A DNA stretch of 64,000 nucleotides from Pseudomonas putida (GCF_022627325.1 NZ_JAETZZ010000004.1:62001-126000); one strand, 5' to 3'. Positions 38,821 through 48,239 are shown, numbered from the stretch's first letter. Translations and numbers: made by a program. The notes: generated by a model from the letters alone, not told the origin.

Positions 38821-39630
38821 TTACGTGCGTGCACGCAGGGAAATTTGCTTCAGATAGGCCTTGGGCGTAAGCCCGGTATGTTCGCGGAAGCACTTGTAGA
38901 ACGCCGACAGGGAGTTGAAGCCCGCGCTGAACGCCAGGTCGTCGATCGGCGCCTCGACGCTTGCGTCATCCAGGCTGGCCAACAGGTGCTGGAGCCGGGC
39001 CTGGTTGACGTAGCGGTAGAAGCTTTGCCCCAGCACCTGGTTGAGCAGGTAGGAGATCTGGTTGCGGCTGTAGCCGCTGGCGTCGGCGACCTGTTGCAGG
39101 TCCAGGTCCGGGTCAAGGTAGGGGCGCTGGCGCTGGAAGTAGTGCTCCAAGTCCTGGGCCATGGTCGACAGCTGTCGCGGTGACAGGCCCAGGCGGCTGG
39201 TCGCCGGGCGCGGACCATGGCTGACCGTGGCTGCGTTGCCATGGCGCACCAGGGTGGCGTACTCATTGACCCGCCAGATCAGCCCGTCCTTGACCGTGAT
39301 CGCTTCGCTGGACTGAAAGGCCACCAAGCCTTCACCGCCCTGCACCGTGACCTGGTACTGGATGAATGCCGTGCTGCCGTCTACGCGGATGCGGTCACCA
39401 TGGACGATGTCCTCGCCAGCTTCGTGCGGCAGGCTGGCGCGGACGTAGTCACGCAACGCGTCGTAACCGAGTACGCGGTTCTGGAAAAAGTCGTGGTACT
39501 GCACGTCCGGGTGATACAGCGCAATCACCCCGTCGAGGTCGCGGTGCTTCCAGCACAGGTGGTAGCGCAGGACGGTTTCGGCGGTGATGGGCGTTTGCTC
39601 AGGGCCGTCGGCAAGGAGGATTGGGGTCAT
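38821..39630 (-). CDS. AraC-family regulator with N-terminal SnoaL-like domain
   Basis: A 269-residue protein. Residues about 15-125 look like an NTF2/SnoaL fold (VLRYHLCWKHRDLDGVIALYHPDVQYHD... IRVDGSTAFIQYQV... EAITVKDGLIWRVNEYATLV). Residues about 160-265 are an AraC DNA-binding domain with two helix-turn-helix units (VADASGYSRNQISYLLN and LAFSAGFNSLSAFYKCFREHTGLTPKAY). It may sense a small hydrophobic or amine ligand with the NTF2 pocket. It lies upstream of and on the same strand as the polyamine-like genes, a likely local regulator. Confidence 0.85.
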   Translation of the reverse strand: MTPILLADGPEQTPITAETVLRYHLCWKHRDLDGVIALYHPDVQYHDFFQNRVLGYDALRDYVRASLPHEAGEDIVHGDRIRVDGSTAFIQYQVTVQGGEGLVAFQSSEAITVKDGLIWRVNEYATLVRHGNAATVSHGPRPATSRLGLSPRQLSTMAQDLEHYFQRQRPYLDPDLDLQQVADASGYSRNQISYLLNQVLGQSFYRYVNQARLQHLLASLDDASVEAPIDDLAFSAGFNSLSAFYKCFREHTGLTPKAYLKQISLRART

Positions 39631-39883
39631 GGGTCGATAGTGCCGGGGAGGGGGCAAGCAGGCAAGCCTGTGGGGCCTGGGATGCGTGGGGCCGGTCTTC
39701 GCGAGCGTTGCATAAACCCTGAGTCGCGTGCCTCGATTCGGGTGTTTTGCACGGTCCTAGGACGCGCGCTTGAGCTAAGCCATTGATTTGGCTACATGTC
39801 ATTTTTTGACACAACTGGCACAGCCGCTGCAATGGTTAATGCGCGAATGGAATTTTCGCTAACAACATAAAGGCGCACACATC

Positions 39884-40783
39884 ATGATCACCCCTGCCGA
39901 CTATCCCGTTGTAGATACGCAAAGCCGCTCAGGTGTTTCCTGGGCGGCGATCTTCGCTGGCGCGGCCGCCGCTGCGTCGGTGTCCCTGATACTTGTGGTA
40001 CTGGGCGCCGGCCTTGGCTTTGCGGCCACCTCGCCGTGGGCTGACGAAGGCGCGAGTGCAAAAGCGCTGGGCGTTTCGACCATCGTCTGGCTGCTGGTGA
40101 CCCAGATCATTGCTTCAGGCCTCGGCGGTTACATCGCGGGTCGGCTGCGTGTGAAGTGGGCAAACTTGCACGGCGATGAAGTGTACTTCCGTGATACCGC
40201 CCATGGCTTCCTATCCTGGGCGGTGGCCACTTTGGTAGCAGCGATGCTGATACTGGGTGCTGCCGGTAACCTGGTGGGCGCAGGTGCCAGTGCGGCTTCC
40301 CAGGCGGCCACCGTATCTGCCGCCGCAGGTGCTTCGTCGGCCAACAGTAGCGACAATGACTCGATGGGCTACTTCGTCGATAGCCTGTTCCGTGGCGACG
40401 GCCCGGCGCCGGTCAGCGAGGATGCTGCGAATGGCGTAGCGGCCCGCATTCTGGCTAAGGGTATTGCAGGAGACGGCGCGCTGCCCGCCGAGGACCGCGC
40501 TTACCTGGCGCAGTTGGTCGCACAGCGTACCCGCCTGAGCCAGGCCGAAGCTGAAGCGCGCGTGGACCAGGTGATGGCCCAAGTACAACAACTGAAGACC
40601 GATGCCAAACAAGCAGCCGACACCGCTGCCAAGGTCGCTGCCTGGACAGCGCTGTGGACCTTCGTCGCGCTGCTGTGTGGGGCCTTCTTCGCCAGCTTGG
40701 CTGCCTTGTATGGCGGTCGTCTGCGTGACCGGGTGCAGTGGGTTGAGGGCGACTACGTTCCACACCGCACCGTTCAACGTTAA
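39884..40783 (+). CDS. Four-helix membrane protein of unknown function
   Basis: A 299-residue protein with hydrophobic segments near 18-48, 63-88, 109-134 and 250-280 and a soluble stretch of about 110 residues between the third and fourth. The middle part has helical segments rich in Ala, Gln and Glu (AYLAQLVAQRTRLSQAEAEARVDQVMAQ), a likely coiled coil. Many small residues and glycines in the helices resemble 'PhnA-like' or TIGR-type stress membrane proteins, but I cannot name it. RBS and ATG are clear. The next gene is a 24-residue peptide 15 bp downstream. Confidence 0.75.
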   Translation: MITPADYPVVDTQSRSGVSWAAIFAGAAAAASVSLILVVLGAGLGFAATSPWADEGASAKALGVSTIVWLLVTQIIASGLGGYIAGRLRVKWANLHGDEVYFRDTAHGFLSWAVATLVAAMLILGAAGNLVGAGASAASQAATVSAAAGASSANSSDNDSMGYFVDSLFRGDGPAPVSEDAANGVAARILAKGIAGDGALPAEDRAYLAQLVAQRTRLSQAEAEARVDQVMAQVQQLKTDAKQAADTAAKVAAWTALWTFVALLCGAFFASLAALYGGRLRDRVQWVEGDYVPHRTVQR

Positions 40784-40798
40784 ACAAGGAGAATTACC

Positions 40799-40873
40799 AT
40801 GCGCTCGATACTGCTGTGGATGCTTGGGGTACCGATTCCGGTGATCATTCTGATCGCGATATTCATGCATTGA
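40799..40873 (+). CDS. 24-residue hydrophobic small membrane protein
   Basis: MRSILLWMLGVPIPVIILIA is the first 20 residues and IFMH follows. It has an excellent ribosome site (AAGGAG, 40786-40791) seven bases before the ATG, lies 15 bp after a membrane-protein gene, and is almost wholly one transmembrane helix with a central Gly-Val-Pro-Ile-Pro kink. It is likely a bitopic partner or regulator of the preceding protein. Too short for usual gene finders. Confidence 0.7.
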   Translation: MRSILLWMLGVPIPVIILIAIFMH

Positions 40874-40891
40874 GGCATTAGGGGCCGCAGT

Positions 40892-40979
40892 GCGGCCCAT
40901 CGCCGGCAAGCCAGCTCCAGGTTCAGCGCTGTTGAAGAAGCAGTGCACTATCTGGAGCTGGCTTGCCGGCGATGGAGGC
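40892..40979. repeat. Inverted REP pair downstream of the small-protein gene and dppF
   Basis: REP at 40892-40920 (GCGGCCCATCGCCGGCAAGCC...) and its inverted mate at 40952-40979 flank about 31 bp. The CAGCTCCAG/CTGGAGCTG inner extensions pair as well, so the whole can form one long stem. It sits between two convergent genes and could end transcription of both. Confidence 0.85.
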
Positions 40980-40988
40980 TAAGCCCCT

Positions 40989-41957
40989 TTAAAGAAACTG
41001 CTCGGCGTAGTGACACGCCACCTGCCGGCTCCCCACCTGCCGAAACGCTGGCTCTTCCTTGCCACACCGCTCGGTCGCATACGGGCAGCGTTTGTGAAAT
41101 GCGCACCCATCCGGGGGATTGAGCGGATTGGGCAGCTCACCGGCAATGCGGATCTTCGGCTTCAACGGGTCCGGGTGAATCGCCGGTGTCGCGGAAAGCA
41201 GTGCCTGGGTGTAGGGGTGCAGCGGTTTTTCGTAGATATCTTCCTTCGGCCCCATCTCTGCCGGCCGCCCCAGGTACATCACCAGCACCTGATCCGCCAC
41301 ATGCCGCACCACCGCCAGGTTGTGCGAGATGAAGACGTAGGCGGTGTTGAACTCCTTCTGCAGGTCCATGAACAAGTTCAACACCTGCGCCTGGATCGAT
41401 ACGTCCAGCGCAGAGGTCGGTTCGTCGGCCACCAGCACCTTGGGTTGCAGCATCATCGCCCGGGCCAGGGCGATGCGCTGGCGCTGGCCGCCCGAGAACA
41501 TGTGCGGGTAGCGCTGGTAGTGCTCAGGCCGCAAGCCCACCTGCTCCATCATCTTCTGCACTTTTTCGCGGCGCTCGGCCTTGCTCAACGAGGTGTTGAT
41601 CAGCAGCGGCTCGGCCAACTGATCGCCGATTTTCTGCCGTGGGTTGAGCGAGGCATAGGGGCTCTGGAACACCATCTGGACGTCGCGGCGTAACTGCTTT
41701 CGCTCGCTTTTGCTGGCACCTTTGACCTCGGTGCCGTCGATCTGCAACGAGCCGGAGGAGGGCTCTTCGATCAATGTCAGTGCGCGCGCCAGCGTGGACT
41801 TGCCACAACCGGACTCACCCACCACGGCCAGCGTCTTGCCGGCTTCCAGTTCGAATGACACACCATTGAGTGCGCGTACCAGGGCGTGGCCTTTGAATAG
41901 CCCGCGGGACACTTCGTAATGCCGGGTCAGCTCCCGAGCGGTTAGAACGACGCTCAT
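40989..41957 (-). CDS. dppF: Dipeptide ABC transporter ATP-binding protein DppF
   Basis: A 322-residue oligopeptide/dipeptide ABC ATPase. Walker A GESGCGKST is at 47-55, the signature is FSGGQRQR, and Walker B is VLVADEPTSALD. The C-terminal oligo_HPY region with cysteines (GCAFHKRCPYATERCGK) is typical and may bind an Fe-S cluster. Its ATG overlaps the dppD stop by one base (TGATG). Last gene of dppBCDF. Confidence 0.93.
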   Translation of the reverse strand: MSVVLTARELTRHYEVSRGLFKGHALVRALNGVSFELEAGKTLAVVGESGCGKSTLARALTLIEEPSSGSLQIDGTEVKGASKSERKQLRRDVQMVFQSPYASLNPRQKIGDQLAEPLLINTSLSKAERREKVQKMMEQVGLRPEHYQRYPHMFSGGQRQRIALARAMMLQPKVLVADEPTSALDVSIQAQVLNLFMDLQKEFNTAYVFISHNLAVVRHVADQVLVMYLGRPAEMGPKEDIYEKPLHPYTQALLSATPAIHPDPLKPKIRIAGELPNPLNPPDGCAFHKRCPYATERCGKEEPAFRQVGSRQVACHYAEQFL

Positions 41958-42925
41958 CACGCCACCTCCTGGTTCAGCGGGTAGAAGCAACGCACCAGGC
42001 TATGGGCCTGAGGGTCAAGGGGCGGGCGTTGGCGCCGGCAGTTGTCCTGCACGTATGGGCAGCGTGGCGACAGCAGGCAGCCGGCCGGGCGGTCGTAACG
42101 GCCGGGGACGATGCCGGGCAGCGTGGCCAGGCGTTCGGCGCCGATGCTGTGTTCAGGGATCGCCGCCAGCAGCGCTTCGCTGTACGGGTGCGCGGGCACG
42201 TCGAACAGCTCAGGCACCTGGCCCACTTCCACGGCTTGGCCGGCGTACATGACGCAGACGCGCTTGGCGGTTTCGGCGACCACGGCCAGGTCATGGGTGA
42301 TCAGGATGAGCGCCATGTTGCGCTCTTGCTGCAGGTTGACCAGCAGTTCCATGATCTGCGCCTGGATGGTCACGTCCAGCGCCGTGGTCGGCTCGTCGGC
42401 GATCAGCAGCTTGGGTTCGCCGGCAATGGCCATGGCAATCGCCACCCGCTGGCTCATGCCACCGGACAGTTGGTGCGGGTAAGCGTCCAGGCGGCTTTCG
42501 GCGGCCGGGATCTCGACCTTCTTCAAAAGCTCCAGCGCACGCTGGCGCGCAGCCTTGCCCTTCAGGCCCAGGTGCTGTCGCAGCACTTCCTCGATCTGGA
42601 AGCCTACGGTGTAGCTGGGGTTAAGCGCGGTCATCGGGTCCTGGAAGACCATGGCGATGTCCTTGCCCACCACCTTGCGCCGCTGACGGCCGCTGAGCTT
42701 GAGCATGTCGGTGCCGTCGAATGTCAGGGCGTCGGCGGTGATGCGCCCGGGGGCCTCGATCAGGCCCATCAGGGCCATCATGGTGACCGATTTGCCCGAG
42801 CCGGACTCACCGACGATCGCCAGGATTTCGCCGGCGTCGACCATCAGGTCAAGGCCGTCCACCACGGGCACCGCATTGGCATCGCCGAAGCGCACGTTGA
42901 GGTTGTCGATTTGTAAAAGTGGCAT
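41957..42925 (-). CDS. dppD: Dipeptide ABC transporter ATP-binding protein DppD
   Basis: A 322-residue ABC ATPase. Walker A GESGSGKS is at 39-46, the signature LSGGMSQR and Walker [13 protein letters not shown] are present, and the cysteine-bearing C-terminus is [17 protein letters not shown]. It partners DppF on the DppBC permease. ATG at 42925 has GGAGAACGCC upstream. Confidence 0.93.
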   Translation of the reverse strand: MPLLQIDNLNVRFGDANAVPVVDGLDLMVDAGEILAIVGESGSGKSVTMMALMGLIEAPGRITADALTFDGTDMLKLSGRQRRKVVGKDIAMVFQDPMTALNPSYTVGFQIEEVLRQHLGLKGKAARQRALELLKKVEIPAAESRLDAYPHQLSGGMSQRVAIAMAIAGEPKLLIADEPTTALDVTIQAQIMELLVNLQQERNMALILITHDLAVVAETAKRVCVMYAGQAVEVGQVPELFDVPAHPYSEALLAAIPEHSIGAERLATLPGIVPGRYDRPAGCLLSPRCPYVQDNCRRQRPPLDPQAHSLVRCFYPLNQEVA

Positions 42926-42935
42926 GGCGTTCTCC

Positions 42936-43862
42936 TCAGGCGGCGTTCTTGAGTTTTGGGTCCAGCGCATCGCGCAGGCCGTCGCCCATCAGGTTGATTG
43001 CCAGCACACTGAGCAGGATGGTCAGGCCAGGCAGGCTCACGACCCACCAGGCGCGCTCGATGTAGTCCCGGGCCGAAGCCAGCATGGTGCCCCACTCCGG
43101 GGTCGGGGGTTGTACACCCAGGCCCAGGAAGCCCAGCGCAGCGGCGTCGAGGATGGCCGAGGAAAAGCTCAAGGTCGCCTGCACGATCAGCGGCGCCATG
43201 CAGTTGGGCAGCACGGTGACGAACATCAGCCGTGGCAACCCTGCGCCAGCCAGGCGCGCGGCGGTCACGTAGTCGCGGTTCAGTTCGCCCATCACGGCAG
43301 CACGGGTCAGGCGCACGTAGGACGGCAGCGAGACGATGGCGATGGCGATCACGGTGTTGATCAGGCCAGGGCCGAGGATGGCGACGATCGCCACGGCCAG
43401 CAGCAGCGACGGCAGGGCCAGCATCACGTCCATCAGGCGCATGATCGACGGGCCGAGCAAGCGCGGGAAGAAGCCGGCAAACAGGCCCAGCAGGATGCCC
43501 GGGATCAGCGACATCACCACCGACGACAGGCCGATCAGCAACGACAGCCGGGCGCCCTGGATCAGCCGCGAGAGCATGTCACGGCCCAGTTCGTCGGTGC
43601 CGAGGATGAATTGCCAGGTACCACCTTCGAGCCATACCGGCGGGGTCAGCAGGAAGTCACGGTACTGTTCGCTCGGGTCATGCGGCGCTACCCACGGCGC
43701 GAACAGCGCGCAGAACACCACCACACACATGAAGGCCAGTCCCATCACCGCACCTTTGTTGCGCGAGAAGGCATGCCAGAATTCTTTGTAGGGCGAGGGG
43801 TAGAGCAAGCTTTGGTCCACCGGGCTGGCCGGTGTCACGGAATTGGGAATCGGGCTAGTCAT
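42936..43862 (-). CDS. dppC: Dipeptide ABC transporter permease DppC
   Basis: A 308-residue inner-membrane permease with an N-terminal OppC_N segment ([19 protein letters not shown]) and six helices. The ATPase-contact loop is [18 protein letters not shown]. It follows dppB after 10 bp and precedes dppD by 10 bp. Confidence 0.93.
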   Translation of the reverse strand: MTSPIPNSVTPASPVDQSLLYPSPYKEFWHAFSRNKGAVMGLAFMCVVVFCALFAPWVAPHDPSEQYRDFLLTPPVWLEGGTWQFILGTDELGRDMLSRLIQGARLSLLIGLSSVVMSLIPGILLGLFAGFFPRLLGPSIMRLMDVMLALPSLLLAVAIVAILGPGLINTVIAIAIVSLPSYVRLTRAAVMGELNRDYVTAARLAGAGLPRLMFVTVLPNCMAPLIVQATLSFSSAILDAAALGFLGLGVQPPTPEWGTMLASARDYIERAWWVVSLPGLTILLSVLAINLMGDGLRDALDPKLKNAA

Positions 43863-43872
43863 GACGAAGGCC

Positions 43873-44883
43873 TCAGCGCTGATGACGGATGCGTGGGTTG
43901 GCCAGGCCGTAGAGGATGTCCACGACGAAGTTGACCAGGATCACCAGGCAGGCGATCAACAAGATGCCGTTCTGGACCACGGGATAGTCACGGGCGCCGA
44001 TGGCTTCGATCAGCCACTTGCCGATGCCCGGCCAGGAAAAGATGGTTTCGGTCAGCACCGCACCGGCCAGCAGCGTGCCCACCTGCAGGCCGAACACGGT
44101 CAGCACCGGGATCAGCGCATTGCGCAGGCCGTGCACGAACACCACCCGGGCTGGCGACAGGCCTTTGGCGCGCGCGGTGCGGATGTAGTCTTCGCGCAGC
44201 ACTTCGAGCATGGACGAGCGGGTCATGCGGGCGATCACCGCCAAGGGGATGGTGCCGAGGACGATGGCTGGCAGGATCAGGTGCATCACCGCATCCTTGA
44301 ACGCGCCTTCTTCGTCACTGAGCAGGGTGTCGATGAGCATGAAGCCGGTTTTCGGCTCGATGTCGTACAGCAGGTCGATACGCCCGGAGACCGGCGTCCA
44401 GCCCAGGCTCACCGAGAAGAACATGATCAGGATCAGGCCCCACCAGAAAATCGGCATCGAATAGCCGGCCAGGGAGATACCCATGACCCCGTGATCGAAC
44501 AGCGAGCCCCGCTTGAGCGCAGCGATCACGCCGGCCAGCAGGCCAACGATGCCGGCGAACAGCAGCGCGGCGAAGGCCAGCTCCAGGGTGGCGGGGAACA
44601 GGGTGAGGAACTCGCGCCATACGCTTTCACGGGTGCGCAGCGACTCGCCAAGGTCCCCCTGGGCGAGCTTGCCCACGTAATCCAGGTACTGAGCGGGCAG
44701 TGGCTTGTTCAGGCCCAGGCGCTCCATGGCCTGGGCATGCATTTCGGGGTCGACTCTGCGCTCGCCCATCATCACTTCCACCGGGTCGCCGGGGATCAGG
44801 CGTATGAGCGCGAAGGTCAGCAAGGTGATGCCGAAAAACGTCGGTATCAGCAGGCCCAGGCGCCGGGCAATAAAACTCAACAT
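43873..44883 (-). CDS. dppB: Dipeptide ABC transporter permease DppB
   Basis: A 336-residue permease: N-terminal helix MLSFIARRLGLLIPTFFGIT, a long periplasmic loop with IPGDPVEVMMGERRVDPE, then five more helices with the contact motif RTARAKGLSPARVVFVHGL. First of the tightly packed dppBCDF block; a hairpin separates it from the upstream binding-protein gene. Confidence 0.94.
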   Translation of the reverse strand: MLSFIARRLGLLIPTFFGITLLTFALIRLIPGDPVEVMMGERRVDPEMHAQAMERLGLNKPLPAQYLDYVGKLAQGDLGESLRTRESVWREFLTLFPATLELAFAALLFAGIVGLLAGVIAALKRGSLFDHGVMGISLAGYSMPIFWWGLILIMFFSVSLGWTPVSGRIDLLYDIEPKTGFMLIDTLLSDEEGAFKDAVMHLILPAIVLGTIPLAVIARMTRSSMLEVLREDYIRTARAKGLSPARVVFVHGLRNALIPVLTVFGLQVGTLLAGAVLTETIFSWPGIGKWLIEAIGARDYPVVQNGILLIACLVILVNFVVDILYGLANPRIRHQR

Positions 44884-44919
44884 TGTCAGGGTTACCTCAT
44901 CAGCCGTTGTACGGCGGTG

Positions 44920-44948
44920 CCGCCGGTGCCCGTGTGGGTTGCCGGCGG
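44920..44948 (-). other. Intercistronic hairpin between dppA and dppB
   Basis: CCGCCGG (44920-44926) and CCGGCGG (44942-44948) close over a 15-base loop in the 76-bp gap. A stem here would protect or terminate part of the upstream mRNA, so the binding protein is made in excess over the permease. Confidence 0.6.
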
Positions 44949-44959
44949 TCGTTGTTGTT

Positions 44960-46555
44960 CTACTTCACCTTGGTGGTGGCGAAGTTGTTGTTGGTCAGAG
45001 GGTTGATCACATAACCCTCCACGTTGTCACGCATGGCAGTGAACATCTTCGGGTGCGCCATGCTGATCCAGGGCTGATCGTCATCGTACACCTTCAATGC
45101 CTCGGCATAGAGCCTGGCACGCTCGTCGTTGTCGATCACCTCACGGGCACGGGTGATCAGGTTCTGAAACTTCGAGTTGCACCAGCGGGCGTAGTTCTCG
45201 CCACTTTTGGCAGCCTCGCAGCTGAGCAGGGGGCTGAGGAAATTGTCCGGGTCGCCGTTGTCGCCGGCCCAGCCAGTGGAGACCAGGTCGGCCTCGCCGT
45301 TTTTCGCACGGCGCAGCATCTCGGCCCACTCCATCACACGGATGTCCAGCTTCAGGCCGATTTTGGCGAGGTCGGACTGGAGCATTTCCGCCGACAGCCG
45401 CGGGTTGGGGTTGGTCGGGCCGCCGCCGTTGCGGGTGAACAGGGTGATGACCGTGCCTTGCGGCACGCCGGCTTGCTGCAGCAATTCACGGGCCTTGGCC
45501 AGGTCACGGGGTGGGTTCTGGTTGTCATTGTTGTAGCCGATCATGGTCGGCGGGTAAGGGTTTACGCTCACCAGCGCATTGCCCTTGCCGAACAGCTGGT
45601 CGACGTGGGTCTGGCGGTCGAAGGCCATGTTGATGGCTTTGCGCACGCGCACGTCGCTGAGGTATTTGTGTTCGGTGTTCATGGCGATGTAGCCGGTGAC
45701 CAGGGCCTCGATCTCGGCGACCTTCAGCGCGGGGTCCGCCTTGATCGATGGCACGTCGTCCGGCTTCGGGTAAAGGGCCACCTGGCATTCGTTGGCGCGC
45801 AGCTTCTGCAGGCGCACGTTGTTGTCGGTGGCGATGGCGAAGATCAGCGTGTCGGCCGGCGGTTTGCCGCGGAAGTAGTCCGGGTTGGCCTTGAAGCGCA
45901 CCTGGGCGTCCTTGTTGTAGCGCTGGAAGATGAACGCGCCAGTGCCGATCGGCTTGCTGTTGAGGTCGCCGGTCTTGCCGGCCTTGAGCAACTGGTCGCC
46001 GTATTCGGCGGAGTAGATCGAGGTGAAGGCCATGGCCATGTCACGCAGGAACGGTGCTTGCGGGCGGGTCAGGGTGATGACCACGGTGTGGTCGTCGGTC
46101 TTGTCCACCGATTTGAGCAGGTCCTTGAAGGCCATGCTCTCGAAATACGGGTAGCCGACGCTGGTCTTGTCGTGCCACGGGTGGTTGGGGTCGAGCTGAC
46201 GGCGCAGGCTCCACAGCACGTCGTCGGCATTGAAATCGCGGGTAGGTTTGAAGTAGTCGGTGGTGTGGAACTTCACCCCTTGGCGCAGGTGGAAGGTGTA
46301 GGTCAGGCCATCGGCCGAGATGTCCCAGCGTTCGGCCAGGGCTGGCTGGATGTCGGTGGTGCCGGGCTTGAAGTCGACCAGGCGGTTGAACACCGTCTCA
46401 GCCGAGGCATCGGCAGTGACCGCCGTGGTGTATTGAACGATGTCGAAGCCTTCCGGGCTGGCTTCGGTGCACACCACCAGCGGCTTGGCCGCCAGGTTGC
46501 CGGCGGCGCCCAGGATGACTGCTGCCAGGGCAGCGCGGAGCGGTAGCGATGTCAT
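44960..46555 (-). CDS. dppA: Dipeptide-binding periplasmic protein (DppA family, copy 1)
   Basis: A 531-residue family-5 solute-binding protein. The signal peptide (about 24 residues, MTSLPLRAALAAVILGAAG...) is followed by KPLVVCTEASPEGFD. The family signature GLTYTFHLRQGVKFHTTDYFKPTR-like region is present and the C-terminus carries the usual DMHPKM-like ISMAHPKMFTAMRDNVEGYV. ATG at 46555 is set by the signal peptide. It stands directly upstream of dppB, the usual dppA place. Confidence 0.9.
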   Translation of the reverse strand: MTSLPLRAALAAVILGAAGNLAAKPLVVCTEASPEGFDIVQYTTAVTADASAETVFNRLVDFKPGTTDIQPALAERWDISADGLTYTFHLRQGVKFHTTDYFKPTRDFNADDVLWSLRRQLDPNHPWHDKTSVGYPYFESMAFKDLLKSVDKTDDHTVVITLTRPQAPFLRDMAMAFTSIYSAEYGDQLLKAGKTGDLNSKPIGTGAFIFQRYNKDAQVRFKANPDYFRGKPPADTLIFAIATDNNVRLQKLRANECQVALYPKPDDVPSIKADPALKVAEIEALVTGYIAMNTEHKYLSDVRVRKAINMAFDRQTHVDQLFGKGNALVSVNPYPPTMIGYNNDNQNPPRDLAKARELLQQAGVPQGTVITLFTRNGGGPTNPNPRLSAEMLQSDLAKIGLKLDIRVMEWAEMLRRAKNGEADLVSTGWAGDNGDPDNFLSPLLSCEAAKSGENYARWCNSKFQNLITRAREVIDNDERARLYAEALKVYDDDQPWISMAHPKMFTAMRDNVEGYVINPLTNNNFATTKVK

Positions 46556-46590
46556 GTGTCCTCCTTGCTTGCAATGATTCCAGCGTAGCC

Positions 46591-46620
46591 GCCCGGGCCC
46601 GCGCTGACGCGGGCCTGGGC
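46591..46620 (-). other. Intercistronic hairpin between opdP and dppA
   Basis: GCCCGGGCCCGCG and CGCGGGCCTGGGC form a 13-bp stem with one G-T pair and a four-base loop. It starts 9 bp after the porin stop. No T run follows on the transcribed strand, so it may be a stabiliser or attenuator. Confidence 0.7.
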
Positions 46621-46628
46621 GCACGTGG

Positions 46629-48008
46629 TCAGAGAATGTTGAACGGAATGGTGGTCACCACGCGCAACTCGTCCAGGCTGCCATCGGCCTGTGCCTTGCT
46701 GGCGCGATGCGCGGTGTAGGTAGCGCGGATGCTGGTGTCTTTCAGCGGCCCGCTCTGCACCGCGTAGCTGGTGCCGATACCCCACTCATAGTGGGTTTCG
46801 CCATCCAGGCCGTTCACGTCATAGGCCGTGCCGCGGTAGTGGGTGCCATCGATGCCCCAGCCGCGGGCGTTGTACAGGTTGAACTTCAGGCCCGGCACGC
46901 CGTACGGCGCCATGTTCAGCACGTAGGAAATCTGCAGGGATTTCTCGTTCGGGCCGTTGAAGTCCGAGAGCAGGGAGTTGGCCAGGTAGATGCCGTTGGT
47001 TTCGTGCAGGTAGTCGAAGTACTCGTTACCGTTGACCTGCTGCCACGAAGCGCTGAGGGTGTGGGCCTGGTGGGTCAGGCCGAACGACAGGCTGTAGGTG
47101 TCGTTGTCGATATCGCCCATCTTCTGGCTGCCTGCGTCCACGGTCTTGTAGTAGTTCAGGCCGGTGGTCAGGCTCAGCACCGCGCTATCGCCCAGCACGT
47201 GGCTGGCGCCGAAGTAGTACTGGTTCCAGAAGTCGTCGACCTTGGTGGCGTACAGGCTGGTGGTCAGGCTCTTGAGCGGCTGGTAATTGACCCCCGCGGT
47301 ACTGGCACGGTCGGTTTCCACGCCAGCGGCGCCATACTCGCTGCGAAACTTGCTCAGGCTCTGTTCGGTTCGCGGCGAGACGCGGTCGAAGGTGCCCAGG
47401 TCGAATGACAGGTTGTCGAACTCGGCACTGTGCAGGAATGCGCCCTGGAAGCTTGAGGGCAGGGCGCGGTTGCCGATGTAAGCGATCATGGGCGTGTCCA
47501 CCGACTGGCGGCCGACGGTGAGGGTGGTGTTGGACACCCGGGCCTTGACGTTGGCCAGGCCCATCTTGCTCCACTGCCCGATGGGGTCGCCATCGCTATG
47601 GGTCAGGGTACGGTTGTTCGGCCCGGCGACTGCGGCACGGCCTTGCTCCAGGGCGATGGCGTTGTAGCCGGCTGCTTCCACGGCAAAGCCTACGGTGCCT
47701 TGGGTGAAGCCCGAGCTGTAGTTGAGGATGGTGCCCTGCAGCCAGTTGTCGCGGCTGTGGCTGTCATGGCGTGTGCCGTCGCTTTTGTAGTACTTGAACA
47801 ACGGCGCGCGGGTGGCGCGTTCGCGGGCGTACCAGTTGCGGGTACTGCCGGACAGGCTCTGGCCGTCGATGAAACCTTTGGCGTCATCCTGTTCGCTGGT
47901 GTCTTTGAGGCTGAACGGTACGTAGTCCTGGCTTTGGGTGTCGGCCTGGGCCACGGCGCTGAAGGTGGCGATGGATAACGCCAGTGCGGTAAGCGTGAAT
48001 AGTCTCAA
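46629..48008 (-). CDS. opdP: OprD-family outer membrane porin, OpdP-like
   Basis: A 459-residue substrate-specific porin with a 22-residue signal peptide (ends AVAQA) and the OprD-family pattern of 18 strands (GFIDGQSLSGSTRNWYARE near the N-terminus; LRVVTTIPFNIL at the end). Position inside the dipeptide transport cluster matches OpdP, the glycine-glutamate dipeptide porin of P. aeruginosa, and suggests it brings peptides into the periplasm for the adjacent binding proteins. Confidence 0.87.
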   Translation of the reverse strand: MRLFTLTALALSIATFSAVAQADTQSQDYVPFSLKDTSEQDDAKGFIDGQSLSGSTRNWYARERATRAPLFKYYKSDGTRHDSHSRDNWLQGTILNYSSGFTQGTVGFAVEAAGYNAIALEQGRAAVAGPNNRTLTHSDGDPIGQWSKMGLANVKARVSNTTLTVGRQSVDTPMIAYIGNRALPSSFQGAFLHSAEFDNLSFDLGTFDRVSPRTEQSLSKFRSEYGAAGVETDRASTAGVNYQPLKSLTTSLYATKVDDFWNQYYFGASHVLGDSAVLSLTTGLNYYKTVDAGSQKMGDIDNDTYSLSFGLTHQAHTLSASWQQVNGNEYFDYLHETNGIYLANSLLSDFNGPNEKSLQISYVLNMAPYGVPGLKFNLYNARGWGIDGTHYRGTAYDVNGLDGETHYEWGIGTSYAVQSGPLKDTSIRATYTAHRASKAQADGSLDELRVVTTIPFNIL

Positions 48009-48129
48009 GTTGAAAGCTCCCTTTCTGTTCTTTTAGTTATTGCCTGGCCTTGTGGGCCGGGTTGTTACGGTGTTGCCTGGGTTGCCCGGGGTTGCCGGGC
48101 CAATCGGGTGGAGCTGTGTGGCCAGTGCT

Positions 48130-48224
48130 GGCCCGTAAGCCGGCAAGCCGGATCCCACGGGGATCACTACAGATCCCCGGCCTGGTGCAATGTGTGTGGG
48201 GGCCGACTTGCCGGCCAACGGGCC
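48130..48224. repeat. REP - hairpin - REP element between opdP and a binding-protein gene
   Basis: Diverged REPs at 48130-48158 and 48196-48224 (inverted) flank a perfect 7-bp hairpin GGGGATC-ACTACA-GATCCCC (48159-48178). Same layout as the composite elements at 21627 and 54657 but with a different inner hairpin. Confidence 0.8.
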
Positions 48225-48239
48225 GTTACGGGCTAGCGT

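Noticed and set aside
40892-40979. Third copy of the 53-bp core element
   Set aside because: The inverted REPs are present but the 31-bp spacer has no similarity to the core and folds only weakly, so it is listed as a plain REP pair.
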